From: a virus
DNA length: 31,092 bases
Reading direction: 5' to 3' (one strand)
Virus record (IMG/VR): IMGVR_UViG_3300017767_000068
Location: 1-31,092 of that record
Shown one piece after another: positions 14,159-20,359 of this stretch. The notes below the pieces were generated by a model. The model searched no databases. It was not told the DNA's origin and was given only the letters and a program-made list of their open reading frames with translations. Every line of letters starts with the position of its first letter. Within the stretch, counting starts at the first letter, position 1. A program made the translations under genes and the position numbers.

Positions 14159-14534
14159 TCGAACTCTTAACCAATTAGAAATACAAGATGAATTAAAACG
14201 TATTGCTGAAAATGATCCTGTTCAGGGTGCTAGAATTAGAAATACTATTAGTGGAATCATTGATAACGTATCTAATGATTATATAGAAAGTACAAAGGGT
14301 GATAAATTTAGATCCAAGCTTCAATCTCTTAAAGACATAGTCTTAGAAAATATAGAGTTAAGTAAGGATCTAAATAATTTTGATACCGAATCATACATCA
14401 ATGATAAAAAATTTATTAATGATATGATTTTTAATTATGAAGCTATAGATAAAATTTATACAAAAGAAAAAATACGTATGAATGATATATATAAGGAACA
14501 TAAAAAAATAAATACATTTCTCAAGCCAAGTTAA
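14070..14534 (+). CDS. Hypothetical helical protein, 154 aa
   Basis: A soluble, highly charged, almost entirely helical protein with a basic N-terminus (AKRKRQSSSAKKLTW) and coiled-coil-like stretches later (KEKIRMNDIYKEHKK). No family is recognised. It starts within the preceding gene; both frames stay open across the 89-nt overlap. Confidence 0.7.
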   Translation: MAKRKRQSSSAKKLTWVEKEKRKKLKQLADRTLNQLEIQDELKRIAENDPVQGARIRNTISGIIDNVSNDYIESTKGDKFRSKLQSLKDIVLENIELSKDLNNFDTESYINDKKFINDMIFNYEAIDKIYTKEKIRMNDIYKEHKKINTFLKPS

Positions 14535-14578
14535 CACTTATTATATACTATTTATTATAAACAATAAGAGAGGATATT

Positions 14579-14635
14579 ATGATTACTATTAGATTTATGT
14601 TACCAAGAGTTGCGCACTGTCCAAAGGGTTGTTGA
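14579..14635 (+). CDS. Possible 18-aa leader peptide (weak)
   Basis: ATG to TGA with AGAGAGG about 10 nt upstream, encoding MITIRFMLPRVAHCPKGC. It ends eight bases before the ATG of the next gene, a leader-peptide position. Nothing else supports it. Confidence 0.25.
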   Translation: MITIRFMLPRVAHCPKGC

Positions 14636-14642
14636 CGGGTTT

Positions 14643-14894
14643 ATGAATATAGATCCTATACATAGCACTGATGACAAGCTTTTGCATTTAGCTGTTAACA
14701 ATACGTTTAGGTTTCTTAATGGCAAAAAAAAGATAGAAGATATTAAACCAGGTTCTTGGTTATTATCTAATGCAAACTCTATAGATACTATTGATACGAT
14801 GATTGAATATTATATTTCAATTGAAGCGTATGAAAGATGTGCAAGGTTGGTTCAGATTAAAGAATCAATACTTGATAAGGAAACGACTGTTTGA
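14643..14894 (+). CDS. Member of a three-copy small-protein family (83 aa)
   Basis: I use the ATG at 14643; an in-frame TTG at 14610 overlaps the possible leader peptide. The C-terminal module (IDTMIEYYISIEAYERCARL, then QIKES) matches the genes at 5811 and 11067, and the first half resembles the 5811 protein. Its TGA is immediately followed by the first paired base of the tmRNA acceptor piece, so gene and RNA are probably co-transcribed and then separated by processing. Confidence 0.7.
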   Translation: MNIDPIHSTDDKLLHLAVNNTFRFLNGKKKIEDIKPGSWLLSNANSIDTIDTMIEYYISIEAYERCARLVQIKESILDKETTV

Positions 14895-14943
14895 CTTATA
14901 TTAGCTGCATTGATGGACGAGGGTTCGATACCCTCCACCTCCA
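14895..14943 (+). ncRNA. ssrA: Permuted tmRNA, 3' (acceptor/T-arm) piece
   Basis: The T-arm is GAGGG (14919-14923), loop TTCGATA, CCCTC (14931-14935). Directly after it comes CACCTCC (14936-14942) and the discriminator A14943, which pairs fully with GGGGGTG at 14963-14969, including the G3-U wobble that AlaRS reads. Upstream, CATTG (14908-14912) and CTTAT (14895-14899) match CAATG and ATAAG of the other piece as a P2-like helix. CTA follows the discriminator, so CCA would have to be added after processing. This piece lies before the 5' piece, the order of circularly permuted genes. The exact 5' end is unknown. Confidence 0.85.
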
Positions 14944-14962
14944 CTAAATTATTTAACTTCAT
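14944..14962 (+). other. Intervening segment of the permuted tmRNA
   Basis: Nineteen AT-rich bases join the 3' end of the acceptor piece to the 5' GGGGG of the coding piece. In permuted tmRNAs such a segment is removed by tRNA-type processing (RNase P at the downstream piece, 3' trimming at the upstream one). No promoter is seen inside it. Confidence 0.7.
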
Positions 14963-15110
14963 GGGGGTGACTGGATTTGACACAATGATAAGGGTATAGG
15001 AAGGTCGACGCGTAACTGGCGAACAAGTTGAAATGGCGATGGCGGCTTAGGCACCCTGACCCAACGGCATTAATAGGGCAAGTCGTTAAAGCCCGGTGGT
15101 GGTTGGTTAT
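14963..15110 (+). ncRNA. ssrA: Permuted tmRNA, 5' (coding/tag) piece
   Basis: It starts GGGGGTGA followed by CTGGATTTGAC (14971-14981), the tmRNA D-loop consensus. The P2-like strands CAATG and ATAAG (14983-14992) come next. The tag frame is at 15018-15050. After it an H-type pseudoknot can be drawn: CCCT (15054-15057) with AGGG (15075-15078), and AACGGC (15063-15068) with GTCGTT (15082-15087), one G-U pair. AGGGT (14991-14995) can also pair with ACCCT (15053-15057) and close the tag loop, competing with the pseudoknot stem. I see no obvious PK1. The 3' end near 15110 is a guess. It is far smaller than host one-piece tmRNA. Confidence 0.85.
15018..15050 (+). other. tmRNA proteolysis tag, GEQVEMAMAA
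   Basis: The frame GGC GAA ... GCT TAG encodes ten residues ending in two Ala after a hydrophobic-Ala pair, the ending recognised by ClpXP-type proteases. It is preceded by TAACT, comparable to the bases that set the resume codon in known tmRNAs. The opening Gly-Glu matches Bacteroidota tags as I recall them (GE..YALAA type). The tag is not translated on its own; the Ala charged on the tmRNA would precede it. Confidence 0.8.
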
Positions 15111-15126
15111 TTTTATTAGGAATATT

Positions 15127-16014
15127 ATGAAGAAAATTGTTGCACCATATCTAAAGAAGCGTGTTAAGGTTGAAGGTAAAAAATACAACCTTGAATACTA
15201 TAATTGTGATGATGAATTAATGTTCAATTATTTAGATATGTTAGATGATGAAATTCGTAATAAAATATTATCAGATAGGAGTATTGATTTTCAACGACAG
15301 GAAATAATAAAACCTGAACCTCCTATAAGGAGAATAACACCAGAAGATTATAAAAAGGAATTAGATGATTCATTTCCAAGATTAGATGATATTACTAAGT
15401 CAGGACAATGGACGTCTCATTCAGATAAATTATTTGATCCGAGTGAACTAAAAAATGATAATTTTAATTTTGATGAATGGTTCGACTCATTGAATGATGA
15501 TCAGCAAATGCAGTACTCCCAAATGATTGGTGAAGCTAATGAAATAATAGCTACACTAGTATGGGAAAAATTAAGAGCGATAGATAAGGAAGAAATATTT
15601 ATGAATGATTATTCTAAATATGAAAAGTGGTTCGACACTCTTGATCCTGAAAATATTGATTTTTATATGGAACGACTTATCAATGGTAAAAGATTAATAC
15701 CTAAATTCAAACCATGGTCTCCAAACATTAATACATTAAAGGCATTTGGTGTAGTTCCAAATTCTGAATTGGATTATGAATTTGTACAGAACATGTTTAA
15801 TAGTGCATTGCTGGAAAACCTAAATGATGGAATGGTTAGATGTACTACGGTAGATGGTATGTTAATTATATGTTCTCTAAACAAATCACGATTAGATTAC
15901 CTTAAGGAAAAAATAGTAAATAAATCAAACGTAGGCAATTGCGAATATCGTAAGAAAGTAAATCAGGCAGGCAATCTGGTTCATACTTATATATTCGAAA
16001 TGCCAAATAAATAA
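15127..16014 (+). CDS. Hypothetical phage protein, 295 aa
   Basis: I start the gene at the ATG at 15127; an in-frame start at 15028 would lie inside the tmRNA and encode an unlikely Arg/Trp-rich leader. The protein is acidic and soluble. Two segments resemble each other: FDEWFDSLNDDQQMQY near residue 117 and YEKWFDTLDPENIDFY near residue 162. This suggests an internal repeat of a short W-F-D-x-L helical motif. No family is recognised. AAAGGAG of the next gene begins right after its stop. Confidence 0.75.
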   Translation: MKKIVAPYLKKRVKVEGKKYNLEYYNCDDELMFNYLDMLDDEIRNKILSDRSIDFQRQEIIKPEPPIRRITPEDYKKELDDSFPRLDDITKSGQWTSHSDKLFDPSELKNDNFNFDEWFDSLNDDQQMQYSQMIGEANEIIATLVWEKLRAIDKEEIFMNDYSKYEKWFDTLDPENIDFYMERLINGKRLIPKFKPWSPNINTLKAFGVVPNSELDYEFVQNMFNSALLENLNDGMVRCTTVDGMLIICSLNKSRLDYLKEKIVNKSNVGNCEYRKKVNQAGNLVHTYIFEMPNK

Positions 16015-16026
16015 AGGAGATGTATT

Positions 16027-16566
16027 ATGAAAAAATTTCTAACAATCTTGTTGGTATCATTATCGATATCTGCAATATCACAAACAACAATTAACCCAGA
16101 CACAGTATGTGTTAATGCAACAGGAGAACAATATTATGTTGCTGTCACACCTACATCAACCTATCAATGGACAATAACAGGTGGTGGTGGTATTTTACAA
16201 ACAGGCCAAACCACAAGTTCTATTACAGTAGATTGGGGAGGTGTATCTGGTCTTTATCCTAATGCAGTAGAAGTAATAGAATCTAATGCGACTGGTTGTC
16301 CTGGCACACCACAACTCTTAGATGTATTTATTTTAGATCTATCAGGTAATACCATAGGACCATTTTGTCCTGGTGATCCAACAACACCATTAGTAGGTAG
16401 CCCTGCAGGAGGGACTTGGTCTGGTACAGGTGTAGTAGGTAATAATTTTCAACCATCAACTGGAGTTGGTAATTATGTATTAACCTATTCTATGGCTGGA
16501 TGTAATACTACAATAAATGTAACCGTAAATAATGGACCTATCACTGGTCCGATCCAACATTTTTAA
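16027..16566 (+). CDS. Secreted PKD/Ig-like protein
   Basis: A strong AAAGGAG leads a 179-residue protein with a Sec signal peptide (KKFLTILLVSLSISAIS, then Q at +1). The mature part begins with a PKD/Ig-like domain: YQWTITGGGG, an SSITVDWGG strand, then a GCPG turn. A second Gly/Thr-rich segment (GPFCPGDPTTPLVGSPAGG) follows, and the protein ends ITGPIQHF. The next protein's domain has the same Y-W-I, ITVxW, GCxG landmarks. It is the first of three secreted proteins in a row. Surface exposure or a virion role cannot be decided here; the signal peptide favours export. Confidence 0.75.
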   Translation: MKKFLTILLVSLSISAISQTTINPDTVCVNATGEQYYVAVTPTSTYQWTITGGGGILQTGQTTSSITVDWGGVSGLYPNAVEVIESNATGCPGTPQLLDVFILDLSGNTIGPFCPGDPTTPLVGSPAGGTWSGTGVVGNNFQPSTGVGNYVLTYSMAGCNTTINVTVNNGPITGPIQHF

Positions 16567-16567
16567 T

Positions 16568-17098
16568 ATGAGATGGTGGGTATTAATATTACTACCCCTT
16601 CATTTATTAGCTCAAGAAACCTATAACGATTGTTCAATTATACAACCACAATCCTATCAGGTTGATTATGAAGCTGATAAAATATACTATTGGTCAATCT
16701 CGCACGGAGACATCATTTCCGCATCATCTAACACTATCACCGTGCAATGGCCAGATAGTGCAGGAGACTACCTTATATCAGTTTATACGACTAGGTTTGG
16801 GTGCGATGGAGATACATCAGAATATCAGGTCTCTATATCTCCTTGTCCTTATGCAACTTTATTCTTTCCTAGTTCTTTTACTCCTAATGGTGATGGTATT
16901 AATGAACAGTATAATGTAGGTGGTAGATCGGTTAATGATATAGAATATATTGCAATCTATAATAGATGGGGACAACGAATATTTGAAGCCAATAGTAATA
17001 TGCCATGGGATGGAAAGGATAATCCTATAGGCGTTTATACCATAAATGTTTTTATAAAAAATAATAGATTTGTAAGACCTATAACATTAGTAAGATGA
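16568..17098 (+). CDS. Secreted protein with T9SS type-B (gliding-type) C-terminal domain
   Basis: I start at the ATG at 16568, which gives a signal peptide (MRWWVLILLPLHLLA, then Q at +1). A PKD/Ig-like domain (YYWSISHGD, NTITVQWPDS, FGCDGD) is followed from about residue 95 by SSFTPNGDGINEQYNV, YIAIYNRWGQRIFE, a WDGKD turn and GVYTINVFIKN. That order is the gliding-motility-associated C-terminal (CHU_C/TIGR04131-type) domain, a type-B sorting signal of type IX secretion. The product should cross the inner membrane by Sec and reach the surface by the host's T9SS. It ends 4 bp inside the next gene (ATGA). The domain call is confident; the function is unknown. Confidence 0.85.
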   Translation: MRWWVLILLPLHLLAQETYNDCSIIQPQSYQVDYEADKIYYWSISHGDIISASSNTITVQWPDSAGDYLISVYTTRFGCDGDTSEYQVSISPCPYATLFFPSSFTPNGDGINEQYNVGGRSVNDIEYIAIYNRWGQRIFEANSNMPWDGKDNPIGVYTINVFIKNNRFVRPITLVR

Positions 17099-17679
17099 AA
17101 AAAATAATAATTATAATATGTATCCTATTTAGTTTTAATGCTGTTGCACAACCATGCCTTGGAACTCAAACCCATTCATATTCACCAATCTCATCACCCA
17201 CACTACCTATTGGGACTTTTATACCTGGCCAGGTAATTACACTTACATATACCCTTCAATCATTTAATGGAATTAATATAAATTGGATCCATGCATTTCA
17301 AATTATCCTAGGACCAGGGTTTACAAATTTAACACCTATTACTGCACCTGGTAATCCTGCAGGAGCTATTGGTAATTGGGTATGGGATTTACAACATACT
17401 TATCCTGGTGGATATAATTTTGGTCCAGGATGGAGATTCATAAACTCAGGAACAGCTGGATGGGGAACAAGTTCCACTGGACCATTTACCATGAGCTTTC
17501 AGGTAACAGTCGGTCCTACTTGCACACCAGATCAGTTATCTATATCTATGGAAGTGTTGGATGATTGTACTACAGGAGGTTGGGCTAATGGAACATGTTG
17601 TACTGATCCACCTATTCTTATGCTTTTAGGATCCGTATCGGTTCCTGGTGTATTTACTACTCCAATAATTCACTATTAA
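17095..17679 (+). CDS. Secreted protein, third of the operon
   Basis: A 194-residue protein with a Sec signal peptide (KKIIIIICILFSFNAVA, then Q at +1). The mature chain is beta-rich and Gly/Thr/Pro-rich with many Trp (NWVWDLQHTYPGGYNF) and six Cys, the last pair adjacent (GTCCTD); disulfides are likely after export. It ends FTTPIIHY, similar to TGPIQHF of the first gene in the operon. No family is recognised. Coupled to the previous gene by an ATGA overlap. Confidence 0.75.
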   Translation: MKKIIIIICILFSFNAVAQPCLGTQTHSYSPISSPTLPIGTFIPGQVITLTYTLQSFNGININWIHAFQIILGPGFTNLTPITAPGNPAGAIGNWVWDLQHTYPGGYNFGPGWRFINSGTAGWGTSSTGPFTMSFQVTVGPTCTPDQLSISMEVLDDCTTGGWANGTCCTDPPILMLLGSVSVPGVFTTPIIHY

Positions 17680-17711
17680 TTTGGTAGTTAAAGAAATTTT
17701 TTGTATATTTA
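17679..17711 (+). promoter_or_regulatory. Promoter of the hsp20 unit
   Basis: ATTTGG at 17679-17684 lies 25 nt before TATATTTA at 17704-17711, preceded by TTTTTTG. The -33 box starts on the last base of the upstream TAA. The leader to the ATG at 17800 is about 80 nt and holds one arm of an inverted repeat. Confidence 0.75.
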
Positions 17712-17724
17712 TATTAAAGTAACT

Positions 17725-17744
17725 TATTGATACTGCGGGTCAGC
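17725..17744 (+). repeat. Left arm of inverted repeat around hsp20-DUF2061
   Basis: TATTGA, three bases, then TGCGGGTCAGC. The 11-base part is the exact reverse complement of 18461-18471, and TATTGA that of 18474-18479. The arm is GC-rich in an AT-rich context. Confidence 0.7.
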
Positions 17745-17799
17745 AAGTTATGTTAAAACAATAATGTTTAATAATTAAAATTATCTAAGGAGATTTATT

Positions 17800-18213
17800 A
17801 TGGGAGAATTAACACCATTCGGCACTTCGCCATTCGACGTCCTATTTAAGGACTTTTTCAAAACAGATGTAGACTATCAGTTTGCAGATGCAACTAAACT
17901 AAACCATCCAGTAGACATATATGAGGCCAATGAAGGTCTTAATATTGATATAGCTTGTGTTGGATTAACAAAGAAAGATATTGATCTTACTATTGAGGGA
18001 GATATACTTCGAGTAGAATACAAGAAGGAACCTGGTTCTACTTCGGCAGAATACATTCAGAGAAATATAGCTAAGCGGGCATTTAACTTTGGATGGAGAA
18101 TCAGTGGAAGATTTGATTTATCAAAATTAGAAGCTAAATTAGAAAATGGTTTATTAACTTTATTTGCACCACTCGCAGATGAAGCTAAACCTAAACAGGT
18201 TACGATTAAGTAG
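17800..18213 (+). CDS. hsp20: Small heat-shock protein Hsp20 (alpha-crystallin)
   Basis: A 137-residue sHsp with an AAGGAG site 9-14 nt upstream. A short N-terminal arm (PFGTSPFDVLFKDFF) precedes the alpha-crystallin domain, which starts PVDIYEANEGLNIDI, has DIDLTIEGDILRVEY, an arginine-rich strand (RNIAKRAF) and ends with the conserved LENGLLTL followed by a short tail ending KQVTIK. It is an ATP-independent holdase that oligomerises in the cytoplasm. Hsp20 genes recur in T4-like phages. First gene of the inverted-repeat-flanked unit. Confidence 0.92.
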   Translation: MGELTPFGTSPFDVLFKDFFKTDVDYQFADATKLNHPVDIYEANEGLNIDIACVGLTKKDIDLTIEGDILRVEYKKEPGSTSAEYIQRNIAKRAFNFGWRISGRFDLSKLEAKLENGLLTLFAPLADEAKPKQVTIK

Positions 18214-18221
18214 AGTCTATT

Positions 18222-18458
18222 ATGATGTTTGCAAGTAAGAGAAGAAGTTTATTAAAGACCCTAAGTTGGAGAACTATTGCCAGCTTGGATACTCTTTTAT
18301 TGACTTGGTTAGTCACTGGCAGTATTACTGCAGGATTAACTGTTAGCGGATTAGAGATAATTACAAAAATGGTTTTGTATTATTTTCATGAACGTACTTG
18401 GATTAAATGTAAATATGGTATAGACAAGAACGTAAAAAAGGTTATAGAAAAAAAATAA
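18222..18458 (+). CDS. DUF2061 membrane protein, 78 aa
   Basis: The sequence follows the DUF2061 pattern: KRRSLLKTLSWRTIASLDT near the start, a membrane segment with TGSITAGL, then E-x-x-x-K-x-x-x-YYFHERTWIKCKYG. It probably has two short membrane helices. In bacteria the family is often found near sulfate-assimilation genes; its function is unknown. It follows hsp20 by 8 nt within the inverted repeat. ATGATG at the start leaves two options three bases apart. Confidence 0.85.
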   Translation: MMFASKRRSLLKTLSWRTIASLDTLLLTWLVTGSITAGLTVSGLEIITKMVLYYFHERTWIKCKYGIDKNVKKVIEKK

Positions 18459-18460
18459 AG

Positions 18461-18479
18461 GCTGACCCGCACGTCAATA
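18461..18479 (+). repeat. Right arm of inverted repeat around hsp20-DUF2061
   Basis: GCTGACCCGCA, two bases, then TCAATA: the reverse complement of the left arm at 17725-17744. It lies between the stop at 18458 and the ATG at 18484. ACGT-CAAT-ACGT partly overlaps it as a small local hairpin. Confidence 0.7.
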
Positions 18480-18483
18480 CGTT

Positions 18484-18735
18484 ATGAATATCAAACATAA
18501 AATATGGAACCATAAAGGTTCATTATATATAATACACAGAGCTATTCCTGAAACTCAAATGCATCCTAATCATTATGGTATTAATTCTAATGATGTAAAT
18601 AAGATCGTAAGGGTTTGGGCTGAATGGTTAAAAGACAATCATAAATCTATAAATAAAGTATTTCAGAAGAATGGGAACTTCCTATTCTGCGAAAGAATAG
18701 AAGATATAGAATATGAGGAAAATAAAAAATATTAA
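18484..18735 (+). CDS. Hypothetical protein, 83 aa
   Basis: A small soluble protein rich in His, Asn and Lys, with a W-rich beginning (KHKIWNHKGSLYIIHRA) and an acidic end. No family is recognised and there is no strong ribosome-binding site. It lies just outside the inverted repeat that encloses the hsp20 unit. Confidence 0.65.
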   Translation: MNIKHKIWNHKGSLYIIHRAIPETQMHPNHYGINSNDVNKIVRVWAEWLKDNHKSINKVFQKNGNFLFCERIEDIEYEENKKY

Positions 18736-18751
18736 AAATAATCTGTAAATC

Positions 18752-18784
18752 ATTAGGATCGTATTGATATTTTTTGTATATTTT
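18752..18784 (+). promoter_or_regulatory. Promoter, TATATT subtype
   Basis: ATTAGG at 18752-18757 lies 25 nt before TATATTTT at 18777-18784, preceded by TTTTTTG. A 78-nt, almost purely A/T leader precedes the AAAGGAG and ATG at 18863. Confidence 0.75.
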
Positions 18785-18862
18785 CTATTAACGAATGGAA
18801 AAAAAGTATAATATTAATAATATTATAATATTTATATATATAATATAATAAAGGAGAACACT

Positions 18863-19036
18863 ATGAAATATAAACAACAACTATTAAATCAGCTAGAAGC
18901 ACTTGAGAATTTAGCATCACACATTTCTAAACAATTAGAAGGTGGCCAAATTACTGCAGCCGAAACCGTTGCAGCATTATCTACATTAACTAAAAAAATT
19001 GAGTCAACAAGAGAACTACTAGAACTTGAAGATTAA
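18863..19036 (+). CDS. Small coiled-coil protein, 57 aa
   Basis: AAAGGAG precedes the ATG by 6 nt. The product is one long amphipathic helix with a Gly-Gly break in the middle (QLEGGQIT) and Leu/Ile repeats on either side, suggesting a helical hairpin or dimer. It ends three bases before the large membrane protein, with which it is surely co-transcribed. No family is recognised. Confidence 0.75.
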   Translation: MKYKQQLLNQLEALENLASHISKQLEGGQITAAETVAALSTLTKKIESTRELLELED

Positions 19037-19038
19037 GT

Positions 19039-20301
19039 ATGAAAAAACGATTATTTCCATTTCTAATAGCATTGTCAGCATTAGCAGTATCGGGTTCTGC
19101 AGCATTCTATTCAGTATTTGGATTAAGTAAATTATTTGCAGGAGCATCTACAGAGGTAATTATAATGGCCGGCTCTTTAGAATTTGCTAAATTAGTCGTA
19201 GCATCTTTATTATATCAATACTGGGATACTATAAATAAGTTCCTAAGATTTTATTTAGGTATAGCTTGTTTTATATTGATACTAATAACCTCAGGAGGTA
19301 TATATGGATTCCTATCAGGAGCATATCAATCTACTGCAACCCAATCCGAATTATTAGATAAATCATTATCCATTCTCAATCAAAAACAAATTAGGTTCGA
19401 AGAACAAAAGGAAGATCTTAAAATAGAAAAAAATGGTTTAACTAAATCCATATCTGATTTACGTATAGCATTATCTAATCCAGCACAGGTTCAATATATA
19501 GATAAGGAATCGGGTCAATTAATTACAACATCATCATCTTCAGCACGTAGAGCTTTACAAAACGAATTAACTATTGCTACAGATAATAGAGATAATATTA
19601 ATATTAGAATCGAGGCTGTAATGGATTCTATTAACAAGACCGACATAGCTTTATTAGATAAGGAATATTCCAATGAAGCGGAAAGTGAATTAGGTCCATT
19701 AAAATATCTGGCAGAAACAACAGGACAAGATATGGGAATAGTAGTTAACTGGTTCCTATTACTTATTATATTTGTATTCGATCCATTAGCTATAGCATTA
19801 GTAGTAGCGGCTAATATGGCATTTGCCCAAATAAAAAAGAATACACCTGTTGTTAAAATGTCAGTACCTAAAGGTATGGAATTTAATAAACCATATCCTA
19901 TACCGGAAGAGTGGAAGGAACCTTCTCCTGCATTAAAACAAAGAGTAAAAGATAATCAAGATAAATTAAAGTCTAGTATAACCGAAAGTATAGAAATAGA
20001 AAAGAAAGATATCGTAATGGATGATCTTGAAGAATTACCCTTTGAAGAAGAAAAATGGTTACCTGATCAAGATATGAATGAACCTAAGGAGACTGGATTA
20101 GATGCTTTAATAGAAATATTAGAAGAGGAAGAAGAACAGCAGGAATCTAAAGACGGTGAACACGAATTATATCATGGAAAGGAGAAAGGTGTTACTAGAA
20201 GAGGTGATTCTAAAAAAAGAACCAGAAAAAAGGTAGGTAATAAAAAGCGTCTTAAAGGCGATAAACCACCGGGTTATACAAAAAATTATACAAATATATA
20301 G
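19039..20301 (+). CDS. Phage membrane protein, four TM and coiled coil, 420 aa
   Basis: Predicted membrane segments lie at about residues 6-27, 40-60, 70-92 and 236-262. Residues 95-215 form a charged coiled-coil region between TM3 and TM4, probably on the periplasmic side. The tail after 265 is cytoplasmic: acidic first (a run of Glu around 355), then strongly basic (KKRTRKKVGNKKRLK). I recognise no named family, though the layout resembles large phage membrane proteins of unknown role. It shares a promoter with the 57-aa coiled-coil gene. Confidence 0.75.
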   Translation: MKKRLFPFLIALSALAVSGSAAFYSVFGLSKLFAGASTEVIIMAGSLEFAKLVVASLLYQYWDTINKFLRFYLGIACFILILITSGGIYGFLSGAYQSTATQSELLDKSLSILNQKQIRFEEQKEDLKIEKNGLTKSISDLRIALSNPAQVQYIDKESGQLITTSSSSARRALQNELTIATDNRDNINIRIEAVMDSINKTDIALLDKEYSNEAESELGPLKYLAETTGQDMGIVVNWFLLLIIFVFDPLAIALVVAANMAFAQIKKNTPVVKMSVPKGMEFNKPYPIPEEWKEPSPALKQRVKDNQDKLKSSITESIEIEKKDIVMDDLEELPFEEEKWLPDQDMNEPKETGLDALIEILEEEEEQQESKDGEHELYHGKEKGVTRRGDSKKRTRKKVGNKKRLKGDKPPGYTKNYTNI

Positions 20302-20305
20302 TAAA

Positions 20306-20338
20306 AGTTGGTTATTTAATTTATTTTTTGTATATTTA
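20306..20338 (+). promoter_or_regulatory. Promoter, TATATT subtype
   Basis: AGTTGG at 20306-20311 lies 25 nt before TATATTTA at 20331-20338, preceded by TTTTTTG. It is 21 nt upstream of the ATG at 20360. Confidence 0.75.
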
Positions 20339-20359
20339 ATATAAACACATAATAATGTT

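Noticed and set aside
14911-14946. Stand-alone tRNA suggested by the T-arm and CACCTCCACTA end
   Set aside because: No D-arm or anticodon arm lies upstream; the acceptor strand instead pairs with the GGGGGTG 20 nt downstream, as in a permuted tmRNA.
15028-15126. N-terminal extension of the gene at 15127 by an in-frame ATG
   Set aside because: It lies within the tag and pseudoknot part of the tmRNA and would encode an unusual Arg/Trp-rich leader; the ATG at 15127 gives a normal start.
16662-16919. Open frame inside the T9SS-domain gene
   Set aside because: It lies in another frame of a gene with clear domain support and has no start context.
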